Assembly: GCF_005155025.1 (NCBI RefSeq)
Contig: NZ_CP039731.1
Span: 1 to 64,000 of the forward strand
Reading direction: 5' to 3'
Length of the DNA: 64,000 nt
Origin: Aquitalea aquatilis
GTDB lineage: Bacteria > Pseudomonadota > Gammaproteobacteria > Burkholderiales > Chromobacteriaceae
Shown: positions 17,703 to 26,275 of the stretch, one piece after another
How positions within the stretch are numbered: position 1 is the first letter of the stretch
Layout: every line of letters begins with the position of its first letter
The notes under the pieces: generated by a model
The model's input: only the letters and a program-made list of their open reading frames with translations
Database searches by the model: none
Told to the model about the DNA's origin: nothing
Position numbers and translations under genes: made by a program

Positions 17703-18626
17703 ATGGATCGCCTGATTGCCATGCAGGTATTTGTTGAAGTCGCCCGCCGCGGCAGCTTTACCGCAGCCAGCGAAGAGCTGGACCTGAGCCGCGCCATGGT
17801 GACGCGCTATATCGCCGAGCTGGAAGACTGGCTGGGCGCGCGCCTGCTGCAGCGCTCCACCCGCAAGGTGACGCTGACCGATGCCGGTGCCAGCTGCCTG
17901 GCCCGCTGTCAGCAGATGCTGGAACTGGCGGCAGAAACCCGCGAAGAGGTGGGCCTGCGCGATGGCCAGTTGCGCGGCCAGCTACGCATCACTACCAGCA
18001 TGTCCTTTGGCATGGCGCAGCTGGCACCGGCCATCAGCGATTTTCTGGCCGAACACCAGCAGATCCGCATTGACCTGCAATTGGGCGACCGTGCGGTCAA
18101 CCTGATCGAAGAAGGTGTTGATCTGGCCATCCGCATCACCAATGACCCGGAGCCGGGCCTGATCGCGCGCCGGCTGGCTGATTGCCATTCAGTCATTGTC
18201 GCGGCTCCCGCCTATCTGGCGCGGCACGGCCAGCCACTACAGCCCGCCGATCTGGGCCAGCACCATTGCCTGAGCTACAGCCAGTTTGGCCGCAGCGAAT
18301 GGCGCTTGCGCCGCGGCGAGGAAGAAGCCGTGGTCAAGGTACATGGCCGGCTGAGCGCCAATGAAGCCGTGGCGCTGCTGCAGGCCTGCCGCCATGGTGC
18401 CGGCCTGGCCATGCAGCCCTATTATCTGGTCAAACCGCTGCTGCACAGCGGCGAACTGGTGGCACTGCTGCCAGACTGGCAGCCCGTCAGCATGGGCATT
18501 TATGCGCTCTACCCTTCGCGCCGCCAGTTGCCGCTGGCCATGCGCACGCTGCTGGACTTCCTGCAGCAGCACTTTGCCCCCACCCCGCCCTGGGAACAGC
18601 CTGTTGCAACGCCAGTCGCTCATTGA
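17703..18626 (+). CDS. LysR-family transcriptional regulator
   Basis: The ATG at 17703 follows AAGGAA and gives 307 residues. Residues 1-60 hold the winged helix-turn-helix (MDRLIAMQVFVEVARRGSFTAASEELDLSRAMVTRYIAELE). The rest has the two-lobed effector domain, with VDLAIRI and a conserved GLAMQPYYLV segment. It is close to the group that represses or activates neighbouring small-molecule genes, but the adjacent leftward regulator gene is convergent, so no target is obvious. Confidence 0.9.
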   Translation: MDRLIAMQVFVEVARRGSFTAASEELDLSRAMVTRYIAELEDWLGARLLQRSTRKVTLTDAGASCLARCQQMLELAAETREEVGLRDGQLRGQLRITTSMSFGMAQLAPAISDFLAEHQQIRIDLQLGDRAVNLIEEGVDLAIRITNDPEPGLIARRLADCHSVIVAAPAYLARHGQPLQPADLGQHHCLSYSQFGRSEWRLRRGEEEAVVKVHGRLSANEAVALLQACRHGAGLAMQPYYLVKPLLHSGELVALLPDWQPVSMGIYALYPSRRQLPLAMRTLLDFLQQHFAPTPPWEQPVATPVAH

Positions 18627-19569
18627 AAACTCTGCCGCCACTGGCTGGGTGACACGGCATAGCGTTGACGGAAGTGATGACGCAAGGACTCGGGCGAGCC
18701 AAAACCAGCCAGCTGGGCAATCTGTTCAATAGTGTGATCGGCGCGTTCCAGCAGGCGCTGACTCAACAGCAAGCGCTCGTCCAGCAACCACTGGCTCACC
18801 GTGCGCCCGGTAAGTTGCCGGAAATGCCGGGTAAAACTGCGCCGGCTCATCGCCGCCTTGTCTGCCAGGCTGTCCAGGGTATGCGGCGCGGCCAGATTGG
18901 CCCTGATCCAGTCCAGCAGCACCGCCAGCCGTGAATCACCGGCGCTGGCCGGCAGTGGCTGCTCGATGAACTGCGCCTGCCCGCCCTGACGGTGTGGCGG
19001 CACCACCAGCCGCCGCGCCACGCCATTGGCCAGCTCGGCCCCGTAGCGCTGGCGCAGCAGATGCAGGCAGCAATCCAGCCCGGCTGCCGTACCGGCCGAA
19101 GTCAGCATCTGGCCGTCCTCCACATACAGCACCGCCGGGTCCAGCCGTACCTGCGGATAGCGATGGGCAAAGTCATCGGCATAGGCCCAGTGCGTGGTGG
19201 CCGCACGACCATCCAGCAAGCCGGCCTCGGCCAGCACATAAGCCCCCAGACACAGGCCGACGATCTGCACACCACGCGCCGCTGCCTGCTGCAGGGCAAG
19301 CAACAAGGGCGGCGGCACCGCGCGGCCAGCCTGCCAGCCTGCCAGCTGGGCAGGATGATGATGTCGGCAGCAAGCAGTGCTTCCAGACCATGCTCACAGT
19401 GGATGCTGAAACCGGCGCTGGTGCGCAGCTCACCGGCTTCCGCACTGCACACCCGCAGGTCGAATGCTGGCAAGCCCGGATGGGCATCGCCAAACACCAC
19501 GCAAGGCACCGACAGGTGAAAGGGGCTGATCTGGGCAAAGGCGACAACGGCAATGACGGGGGTGGACAT
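18620..19569 (-). pseudogene. GlxA-type AraC-family regulator broken by an 8-bp tandem duplication
   Basis: Two adjacent leftward frames together make one complete regulator. The first frame, from 19569, encodes the start of a DJ-1/PfpI-like domain up to DIIILPSW. The second, ending at 18620, continues with LLLALQQAAARG, the GLCLGAYVLAEAGLLDGR motif and a C-terminal AraC helix-turn-helix pair. The shift occurs at 19329-19344, where GCCTGCCA is present twice in tandem on the + strand. Removing one copy joins the frames perfectly (SWQAG-RAVPPP). In this sequence the gene is not translated as one protein. It lies divergently to an isochorismatase-type gene, its likely target. Confidence 0.85.
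19329..19344. repeat. 8-bp tandem duplication that shifts the frame
   Basis: GCCTGCCA occurs twice back to back. Because eight is not a multiple of three, one extra copy breaks the GlxA-like reading frame. It is a typical slipped-strand product. Confidence 0.85.
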
Positions 19570-19693
19570 GGCGGGATACCAGCGCGAAACAGGATTGGCC
19601 CGATCTTAACGTATTATGGCAAGCGGGCCACTATGGCAGTCTGTCGTCGGTGCTGATAATGAGCGCCTGACCACCTGAAACCGGAGCATGCAC

Positions 19694-20221
19694 ATGACAG
19701 CACAAGACAGCGCACTGATCGTGATCGATCTGCAGAACGACTATTTCCCCGACGGCAAATATCCGCTGTGGAATACGGCAACCGTACTGGATAACTGTGT
19801 GGCGGCCATCGAACGGGCCAACACACTGGGGATGCCGGTGATTCTGGTCCAGCACGTGGCCGACGGCAGCAAGGGCATCGCGCCTTTCTTCAATGCCGGC
19901 AGCGCGGGCGTGGCCATCCACCCGCGTATTCTGGCCGCCGCCCCGCAGGCACCGATGGTGATCAAGCAGGCCGCCGACAGCTTTCATCAGACCACGCTGC
20001 AGGCAACACTCGATCAACTTGGCAGCCGCAAGCTGCTGCTGTGCGGCATGATGACGCAGAACTGCGTGACCCATACCGCCCTGTCACCCGCAGCCGCTCA
20101 GTACGAGGTGGCGGTGCTGGCCGATTGCTGCACCACGGTGGACCAGATGCTGCACGCCATTGCGCTGAATGCCCTGTCTATCCGTGTGGCCCTGCCGACG
20201 GCGGCGCAAGCACTGGCCTGA
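19694..20221 (+). CDS. Cysteine hydrolase of the isochorismatase family
   Basis: I choose the ATG at 19694, seven bases after GGAG, over the ATG at 19688. The 175-residue protein has the family triad: D12 in VIDLQNDY, K91 in IKQAADSF, and C124 in MMTQNCV. A cis-peptide segment (GMMTQNC) precedes the nucleophile. Members hydrolyse amides or isochorismate-type substrates. Its pairing with a divergent GlxA/AraC regulator is common. The substrate is not predictable. A terminator follows. Confidence 0.88.
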   Translation: MTAQDSALIVIDLQNDYFPDGKYPLWNTATVLDNCVAAIERANTLGMPVILVQHVADGSKGIAPFFNAGSAGVAIHPRILAAAPQAPMVIKQAADSFHQTTLQATLDQLGSRKLLLCGMMTQNCVTHTALSPAAAQYEVAVLADCCTTVDQMLHAIALNALSIRVALPTAAQALA

Positions 20222-20248
20222 AGCGCCCCTCTCTCAGCCCAAATAGAA

Positions 20249-20270
20249 AAACCCGCCGGATGGCGGGTTT
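20249..20270. terminator. Intrinsic terminator
   Basis: AACCCGCC and GGCGGGTT pair around a GGAT loop, with an A tract on the left and a short T tract on the right. It serves the hydrolase gene and the convergent fumarase gene. Confidence 0.8.
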
Positions 20271-20298
20271 CTGATTACTGAAAGGCAAAGAAGCAGGA

Positions 20299-21825
20299 TC
20301 AGGCCTTGTTGACCGGAATCTTGCCAATCTTCACGCGCCATTCCGCCGGGCCGGTGTTGTGTACCGAGATACCGTTGGAATCGACTGCCACCGTTACCGG
20401 CATGTCCTTGACTTCGAATTCGTAGATGGCTTCCATGCCCAGATCGGCAAAGCCGACCACCTTGGAGGCCTTGATGGCCTTGGACACCAGGTAGGCCGAA
20501 CCGCCCACTGCCATCAGGTACACCGCTTTATTGTCCTTGATGGCTTCGATGGCAGCCGGGCCACGCTCGGCCTTGCCGATCATGCCCAGGAGACCAGTCT
20601 GCTCCAGCATCTGGCGGGTGAACTTGTCCATGCGGGTGGCAGTGGTGGGGCCTGCCGGGCCAACCACTTCGTCACGCACCGGGTCAACCGGGCCGACGTA
20701 GTAGATGAAGCGGTTGGTGAAGTCCACCGGCAGCGCCTCGCCCTTGTTCAGCATGTCCACCATGCGCTTGTGCGCGGCGTCACGACCGGTGAGGATCTTG
20801 CCGTTGAGCAGCAGCACATCGCCCGGCTGCCAGCTGGCCACTTCTTCCTTGGTGATCTGGTCCAGATCAACGCGCTTGCCATTGCTGGTGTCGTAGGTGA
20901 TTTCCGGCCAGTCTTCCAGGCTGGGCGTAGCCAGATGAGCCGGGCCGCTGCCATCCAGATGGAAATGGATGTGACGGGTGGCGGCGCAGTTGGGGATCAT
21001 GGCGACCGGCAGGCTGGCAGCGTGGGTCGGGTAGTCCAGAATCTTCACGTCCAGCACGGTGGTGAGGCCACCCAGGCCCTGCGCACCAATGCCCAGCGCA
21101 TTCACTTTTTCGAAGATTTCCAGGCGCAGCTGTTCAACGCGGGACAGCTCGGCACCGCTGGCAGCCTTGGCTTTCAGCTCGTGGATGTCCACGTGCGACA
21201 TCAGGCTTTCCTTGGCCAGCAGCATGGCTTTTTCCGGCGTACCGCCAATGCCGATACCCAGGATGCCCGGCGGACACCAGCCAGCGCCCATGGTGGGCAC
21301 GGTGTTGACCACCCAGTCGACAATGCTGTCGGACGGGTTCAGTGCGTAGAACTTGGACTTGTTCTCCGAGCCGCCGCCCTTGGCCGCACAGGTCACTTCC
21401 ACGCCGTCGCCTTCGACGATCTCGAAGTGCACCACGGCCGGGGTGTTGTCCTTGCTGTTCTGGCGCTTGCCAGCCGGGTCCAGCAGCACGGAAGCGCGCA
21501 ACTTGTTGTCCGGGTTGTTGTAGGCGCGGCGCACGCCTTCGTTGACCATTTCCTGTACCGACAGGGTGGCATCCCACTGCACATTCATGCCCACTTTCAG
21601 GAACACCACGGCGATGCCGGTATCCTGGCAGATCGGGCGACGGCCTTCGGCACACATGCGGCTGTTGATCAGGATCTGCGCCATGGCGTCCTTGGCCGCC
21701 GGGCTTTCTTCGTGCAGATACGCCTGGTACAGCGCGTCGATATAGTCCTTGGGGTGGTAGCAGCTGATGTATTGGAAAGCATCGGCGATGCTTTGAATGA
21801 AATCATCCTGACGGATAACGGCCAT
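20299..21825 (-). CDS. fumA: Class I (iron-sulfur) fumarate hydratase
   Basis: A 508-residue enzyme of the 4Fe-4S class I type, with alpha and beta regions fused in one chain. Cluster-ligand cysteines appear in RPICQDTG, WCPPGILGIG and IPNCAATRHIHF, and the conserved KGGGSENKSKF segment is present. The C-terminal part contains the PVRDEVVGPAGPTTATRMDKF substrate-binding region. It interconverts fumarate and malate in the TCA cycle in the cytoplasm. GGAGA lies before the ATG. Monocistronic. Confidence 0.95.
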   Translation of the reverse strand: MAVIRQDDFIQSIADAFQYISCYHPKDYIDALYQAYLHEESPAAKDAMAQILINSRMCAEGRRPICQDTGIAVVFLKVGMNVQWDATLSVQEMVNEGVRRAYNNPDNKLRASVLLDPAGKRQNSKDNTPAVVHFEIVEGDGVEVTCAAKGGGSENKSKFYALNPSDSIVDWVVNTVPTMGAGWCPPGILGIGIGGTPEKAMLLAKESLMSHVDIHELKAKAASGAELSRVEQLRLEIFEKVNALGIGAQGLGGLTTVLDVKILDYPTHAASLPVAMIPNCAATRHIHFHLDGSGPAHLATPSLEDWPEITYDTSNGKRVDLDQITKEEVASWQPGDVLLLNGKILTGRDAAHKRMVDMLNKGEALPVDFTNRFIYYVGPVDPVRDEVVGPAGPTTATRMDKFTRQMLEQTGLLGMIGKAERGPAAIEAIKDNKAVYLMAVGGSAYLVSKAIKASKVVGFADLGMEAIYEFEVKDMPVTVAVDSNGISVHNTGPAEWRVKIGKIPVNKA

Positions 21826-22047
21826 GAGAGGTTTCTCCAGCGTAGTGGGCTGTTAGAAGCTGTACACGATCTGCCGCATGGATGAGGCGGCATGGCGCGA
21901 TCGCGGACACGCTCTTAGGAATTGTCGGATTATTTTAGGGCCTTACGCTGCATTGCGCCATGCCTGCGCCGGGATTAGAAGGTATTCATGATCTAGGGAA
22001 CGAAGGGTCAGACAAGGCGAAAGGGCGTGAAAAAGCGCAATGGACAT

Positions 22048-22091
22048 GGCGTCCATGAGCATTTTGAACGCCATTTCAACGCAGGATCACC
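22048..22091. repeat. Dispersed 44-bp intergenic repeat, copy A
   Basis: This is the partner of 16065-16108 (see there). It lies in the 293-base gap upstream of the fumarase gene and 28 bases past the 3' end of the leftward Hpt gene. Part of it forms a palindrome (ATGGAC and GTCCAT). Nothing else is recognisable in that gap. Confidence 0.5.
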
Positions 22092-22118
22092 CGAGTATCG
22101 CAGAGCGTGAGCAGGTTC

Positions 22119-23039
22119 TCAGATATCAATCAGCGGTCCATCCTGTGCCCGCTGCAGCACGCTGGCAAAGGATTGCAGCGCCTGCTCCAGCGCCCGCAGC
22201 AAGCCAGGCAAACTGGCGTGGTGCTGGCCACGGGCGGCCTGCTCCACCTGTGCGGCAGCCTGTGCCAGCGCGGCCGCTCCCACATTGCGGCTGGCACCCT
22301 TGATCCGGTGCGACAGCAGCACCAAAGCCTGCAGGTCGCCACTGTGCCAGGCTTGCAGCAGCGCATGCAGGTCGGCCTGCTTGTCATGCAGAAAAGCCTG
22401 CAACAGTGCTCGTTGTTGCGACCAGTCATCCTGATACAGCACGCGCAGCACGCGGTGATCCAGCACCGGCAGCGATTCGTCCACAGGCGGTGCCGGCATG
22501 GCGGCTTCGACGACCTCGGCGCGCAGCTGCACAATCAGCTGGCAGCCCAGCCCGCTACCATGCTCCAGCTGCAGCCTGGCACCGCTCAGCCGAGCCAGAC
22601 GGCGAATACTATGCCAGCTGGCGGCATGCTGTCCGGCCTTGCGGGCGGTATCCGGCTGCTGCAACAGCGCGGCCAATGCCACCGCCGGGCCATCATCCTG
22701 ACTACCCTCATGCATGATTTCGATGGTGATGATCTGGCACATCTGCTGCTGTGCCAGCAGCTGCGTCCTGAGCAGAAGGCCACCCTGGCGGGTGTAACGG
22801 ATGCTGGCAGCCAGCAGTTGCTGCAACAGCTGCTGCAAGGCGAGCGAGTGCAGCAGCAAGGACGGTGCCAGCACGGCATCGGTGTCCAGCTGCCAGGCCA
22901 GGCCCTGTTGCGCTGCCGACTGGCGGCAGCTGCCGTGCAGCTGTGCCAGCAATTGTGGCAAGCACATGGCGACCATAGGCCGCTGCTGCGGATTTGCCTG
23001 CTTGCGCTGGCGCAGGTGTGTGGAAGTGGCTCTTTTCAT
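22119..23039 (-). CDS. Hpt-domain protein with degenerate histidine-kinase ATPase region
   Basis: The ATG at 23039, six bases after GGGAAG, gives 306 residues. Residues ~60-175 keep the outline of a kinase ATPase domain (ASIRYTRQGGLLLR and LSGARLQLEHGSGLGCQLIVQL) but lack a clear N-box Asn and the DxGxG and GxGLGL boxes, so ATP use is doubtful. Residues ~195-300 are an Hpt domain with phospho-accepting H244 in LLSHRIKGASRNVG. It is the third gene of the binding-protein/diguanylate-cyclase operon, 57 bases after the cyclase. It may relay or buffer phosphate for a hybrid kinase elsewhere. Confidence 0.75.
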   Translation of the reverse strand: MKRATSTHLRQRKQANPQQRPMVAMCLPQLLAQLHGSCRQSAAQQGLAWQLDTDAVLAPSLLLHSLALQQLLQQLLAASIRYTRQGGLLLRTQLLAQQQMCQIITIEIMHEGSQDDGPAVALAALLQQPDTARKAGQHAASWHSIRRLARLSGARLQLEHGSGLGCQLIVQLRAEVVEAAMPAPPVDESLPVLDHRVLRVLYQDDWSQQRALLQAFLHDKQADLHALLQAWHSGDLQALVLLSHRIKGASRNVGAAALAQAAAQVEQAARGQHHASLPGLLRALEQALQSFASVLQRAQDGPLIDI

Positions 23040-23096
23040 CGGCATCTTCCCGAGCATGTAAGGAGGCGCCGCCGGCGGCGGCTCATGCAACATAGC

Positions 23097-24821
23097 CTAG
23101 CCACAGGGCAAGGCGCTGGCTTCGCCGCCGCGCTGGCTGGCCTTGACATGGTACATGGCGTGATCGGCCTCGTTGACCAGTTGCTCGGCCGTGGTGCCAT
23201 CACGCGGGTACAGGCTGTAGCCAATGCTGGCCCCCACTTCCAGCCGCTGCCCGGCCACGGTGATGGCTTCGCCGATGCTCAGCCGCAGCTTGTACATCAG
23301 CTCGCCCAGCGCCGCATCGGTGAAGTTGCCCTGCAGCAGGATCAGGTATTCATCCCCCCCCATGCGCGCCACCATGTCGCTGCCGCGCACGGTATGCAGC
23401 AAGCGGCGGGCGACAATCTGCAAGACCTGGTCGCCGATGGCATGGCCATGGCGGTCATTCACTTCCTTGAAGTGGTCCAGATCGACAAACAGCACGGCGA
23501 ACGGCGCGCCATTACGCTGCGACAGCTGCAATAGCTGCTCCAGCCGCTGGAAGAACAAGGCGCGGTTGGCCAGCCCGGTCAGGCTGTCGTGGTGGGCCAG
23601 ATAGCTCAGTTCGCGCTGATTGTCGTACAAGCTGGCCATGTGGCTGTTGATCTGCCGCTGCATGCGTTCGAAATTGCGCGCCAGTACGCCGATTTCATCA
23701 TTGCGCTCCACCGGCAGCACCTGCTGCAGCTGGGTTTCGGAAAAACTGCTGGCGGCCTGCGCCAGGGTGTTGATCGGCCGCAACAAGGCGCGGGCGAACA
23801 CCACCGCCAGCAAGATGGCGATGGCGCTGAAGGCCAGTACCATGTGGATGATGCGCAGCCCCAGCGGCGCAGCGCTTTCCAGCACCGCATCCAGCGGCTG
23901 TACCAGCCCGGTCACCACGAAATCATCGCGATTGCCCAGCCCCACCGGCTGGCGCACAAAAGCCATCACCCGGTCTGCGGCCTGCTGTGGCTGTTCCAGC
24001 CCGCTGAGCGCCAGATTGTTGAGCTTGCGCTCGAACAGGGGCTGGGTGGCGGCAAAGCTGTCCTGCATCAGGATACGGCGGCCCTGCTCGAAACCGAAGG
24101 TTTGCGTCGGGTCGGGGTGGACCAGAAAATCGCCCCAGCGGTTGGCCATATACAGCTGATAGCCCTTGGGCAAGTCGGCACGCAGCTGTCCCAGCAGCCG
24201 CTGCAGATCGAGACTGATCACCAGCAGCCCACCCGGCTGGCCGTCGCTGCGCGGCAGCGGCGTCGCCACCATCATGCCGGGGCGTCCTTCGGCGTCATGT
24301 GCGGCCCGTTCGTGATTGATGCCGATGGCTGACTGGTAGATTTGCCCGGCCGGCAAGGCCAGGGTTTCAAACACATAGGGGAAGTGGCCTTTTTCCTGCA
24401 AATCCGCGCCCGCCACCCGCAGGGTCAGCCCGCCACTGCTGTCTACCCTGACCAGTTCCAGCCCGTTGTCAGCCGCACCGATCAGCCTGACCTGCAAGTA
24501 TTCGGGATGCAGCGCCAGCATGCCGGCAAATGCCTGCGCCAGTTCGTCGCGCGCCCCTTGTGCCTGCTGGCCGCCATGACTATTGATCACCTGGGCCACC
24601 TGCACCAGCCGTGCCAGCAGCATGGCGTCATCGGCGGCCTCTTCCTCGGCCTGTTGCAGCCGGCGGTTCACCCCGCGCGCAGCCATCAGCAAATCGCCCT
24701 GCGCCGCCGACACCAGCATGGTGCGGTTGGCGGTAAAGGCGTAATAGCCGGTGAGGCCGGACGACAGGATGCCGAACACCGCCAGTAGCAGCGCCAGTTT
24801 CACCAGCAGACCGGAGCGCAT
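23097..24821 (-). CDS. Membrane diguanylate cyclase with periplasmic CACHE-like sensor (MbaA-like)
   Basis: A 574-residue protein: membrane helix 7-29, a ~290-residue periplasmic domain of CACHE type, membrane helix 325-346, a HAMP region to about 400, and a GGDEF domain. The active site reads GGDEY at 488-492, a functional variant, and R479-x-x-D482 forms the product-inhibition site. It starts three bases after the stop of a periplasmic PotD-like binding-protein gene, so the two are co-translated. This suggests the binding protein docks on the sensor, as NspS does on MbaA. No EAL domain is present, unlike MbaA. Confidence 0.88.
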   Translation of the reverse strand: MRSGLLVKLALLLAVFGILSSGLTGYYAFTANRTMLVSAAQGDLLMAARGVNRRLQQAEEEAADDAMLLARLVQVAQVINSHGGQQAQGARDELAQAFAGMLALHPEYLQVRLIGAADNGLELVRVDSSGGLTLRVAGADLQEKGHFPYVFETLALPAGQIYQSAIGINHERAAHDAEGRPGMMVATPLPRSDGQPGGLLVISLDLQRLLGQLRADLPKGYQLYMANRWGDFLVHPDPTQTFGFEQGRRILMQDSFAATQPLFERKLNNLALSGLEQPQQAADRVMAFVRQPVGLGNRDDFVVTGLVQPLDAVLESAAPLGLRIIHMVLAFSAIAILLAVVFARALLRPINTLAQAASSFSETQLQQVLPVERNDEIGVLARNFERMQRQINSHMASLYDNQRELSYLAHHDSLTGLANRALFFQRLEQLLQLSQRNGAPFAVLFVDLDHFKEVNDRHGHAIGDQVLQIVARRLLHTVRGSDMVARMGGDEYLILLQGNFTDAALGELMYKLRLSIGEAITVAGQRLEVGASIGYSLYPRDGTTAEQLVNEADHAMYHVKASQRGGEASALPCG

Positions 24822-24824
24822 GAT

Positions 24825-25862
24825 TCAGAAGCTCCCCGGCCGGTCGCCGGAATAGATTTTTTGCCATAGCGCTTCACGCTGCGCGGCATTTTCCACCGGC
24901 TGCAACCACAGCACTTTGGCACCGGGTTTCAGTTCGTCGCTGGCGCTGAGGGTATTGGCCAGCCCCTGACGGGTCGGCAGCAGGGCACTGACTGCGGGTT
25001 CCAGCATGTAGTTGATCCATTGCTGTGCCAGCCGTGGCTGGCTGCTGGCTGCGGTCATGGCCCAGCAGTCCAGCCAGGCCAGCACGCCTTCGCGCGGGAT
25101 GGCATAGCCAACATCGGCCCCGGCCTGACGCAGGGAGTTCAGCTGCTGGGTGCCGTAGTTGCCAAACATCAGCGCGATCTTGTGGCGGATGAACAATTCC
25201 GTCCCTTCTTCCGGCAGGCTGTAAAAAGTCAGTACGTTGCGCCGCAGCGCAATCAGCCGCTGCACCAGCCTGCCTTGCTGCGCCGCGCTCAGCGTAAAGG
25301 GCTGCTCGATGCCGCTGGCTAGCGCGCTAAAGGAGAAATTGTGCTGTCCGCTATTGAAGTCGAGCACCTTGTGGCGATAACGCGGGTCCCACAGCACATT
25401 CATCGTGTCGGGCGGTACGGGAAACTGCCGCCGGTCGTAGATGATGCCCATGGTGGAATAGGTGAAGGGAACGGCATACAGCCGGCCTTGCTGCTGCAAG
25501 CCGGGAATGGCCGCCAGATTGCGAAAGCGCGGCAGCTGACGGCGGGTATTGGGCAGCAAGGCCGGGTCCAGCGGCTTGAGCAGACCGGCGGCGAAATAGC
25601 GCTGCATTTCGGCGGTATTGGCAGCCAGCACATCGAAACGCGGGCCGGTGGACGCGTGCATCTTCGCCCACAGCGCCTCGTCCGAATCGACAAAAGTTAC
25701 CTCCACGCTTACCTGAAAGCGCTGTTCGAAGGCATGCACCACATCCGGATCGGCATAGCCAGGCCAGGCCAGCACGCGCAGCACGTCCTTGGCCATGGCC
25801 AGTTGGCAGCACAACAGGCAGCCGATTACCCCCGCAAGCAGGCTGAATTTATTGAATGCCAC
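24825..25862 (-). CDS. Periplasmic PotD/NspS-like polyamine-type binding protein
   Basis: A 345-residue protein with a signal peptide (hydrophobic ~8-22, AMA cleavage). The start of the mature part, LRVLAWPGYADPDVVHAFE, and later MGIIYDRR and RHKVLDFNSGQ are typical of the spermidine/putrescine binding family. No permease or ATPase gene is nearby; instead its stop is three bases from a transmembrane diguanylate cyclase gene. The likely job is sensing, not import. The ligand could be a polyamine or related cation. Confidence 0.82.
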   Translation of the reverse strand: MAFNKFSLLAGVIGCLLCCQLAMAKDVLRVLAWPGYADPDVVHAFEQRFQVSVEVTFVDSDEALWAKMHASTGPRFDVLAANTAEMQRYFAAGLLKPLDPALLPNTRRQLPRFRNLAAIPGLQQQGRLYAVPFTYSTMGIIYDRRQFPVPPDTMNVLWDPRYRHKVLDFNSGQHNFSFSALASGIEQPFTLSAAQQGRLVQRLIALRRNVLTFYSLPEEGTELFIRHKIALMFGNYGTQQLNSLRQAGADVGYAIPREGVLAWLDCWAMTAASSQPRLAQQWINYMLEPAVSALLPTRQGLANTLSASDELKPGAKVLWLQPVENAAQREALWQKIYSGDRPGSF

Positions 25863-26091
25863 GATTGCATTTCTTTTTTTTCAATTCACCGTTTGAATGT
25901 AGCTGCTTGTCATCCCTTATACCTAAGTATTTTTACGAAAATTCGATCAAATGACCACGGCGGCAGCTGGTGGGTCTGGCCGGCCCATGCGCCCGGCAGC
26001 AACACGAGCGGGGTCGCAGCCGTGTCGCCACGCACCGAAGCGGTGCTTTTTACCTTCAATGCACCAATTAACAGCACAGACGTACAACAAA

Positions 26092-26106
26092 ACACCGTTT
26101 TGGTGC
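26092..26106. promoter_or_regulatory. NtrC-like enhancer site
   Basis: ACACC and GGTGC separated by five bases match the NtrC dyad GCACC-N5-GGTGC with one mismatch. A further half site (TGCACCA, starting at 26060) lies upstream. The dyad is about 115 bases upstream of the sigma-54 promoter, a normal enhancer distance. Confidence 0.55.
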
Positions 26107-26218
26107 ATCAACGCACCAGTAGCACCCTCCCAAGCCACACTCGGCATCACCGAAAGCGGGCAGTGCTGTCACCATTTTCGAGCAATCACGGTTCAAACTG
26201 GTGCCACTGGTGACAAGC

Positions 26219-26234
26219 TGGCATTCCCCTTGCT
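26219..26234 (+). promoter_or_regulatory. Sigma-54 promoter for the ammonium transporter
   Basis: TGGCAT-N5-TTGCT has the GG and GC pairs ten bases apart, as required for -24/-12 promoters. The start codon is about 42 bases downstream. Nitrogen-regulated transcription of amtB is expected. Confidence 0.75.
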
Positions 26235-26275
26235 TTAAGGAAGCCCCATAAAAGCCGACAACAACGGGACTCGCC

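Larger units (their letters stand above)
25863..26275. other. Intergenic control region upstream of the ammonium transporter
   Basis: It contains a sigma-54 promoter and at least one NtrC-like dyad (listed separately) and the promoter of the leftward binding-protein operon. An open frame at 25951-26238 has no protein-like pattern and I do not call it a gene. Confidence 0.7.

Noticed and set aside
20359-21885. 508-codon + strand frame
   Set aside because: Exact antisense of the fumarase gene; the fumarase shows all family motifs.
22107-23534. 475-codon + strand frame
   Set aside because: Antisense to the Hpt and cyclase genes, Gln-rich composition and no motif.
25951-26238. 95-codon frame upstream of amtB
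   Set aside because: It covers the sigma-54 promoter and NtrC-like site, with no protein pattern.
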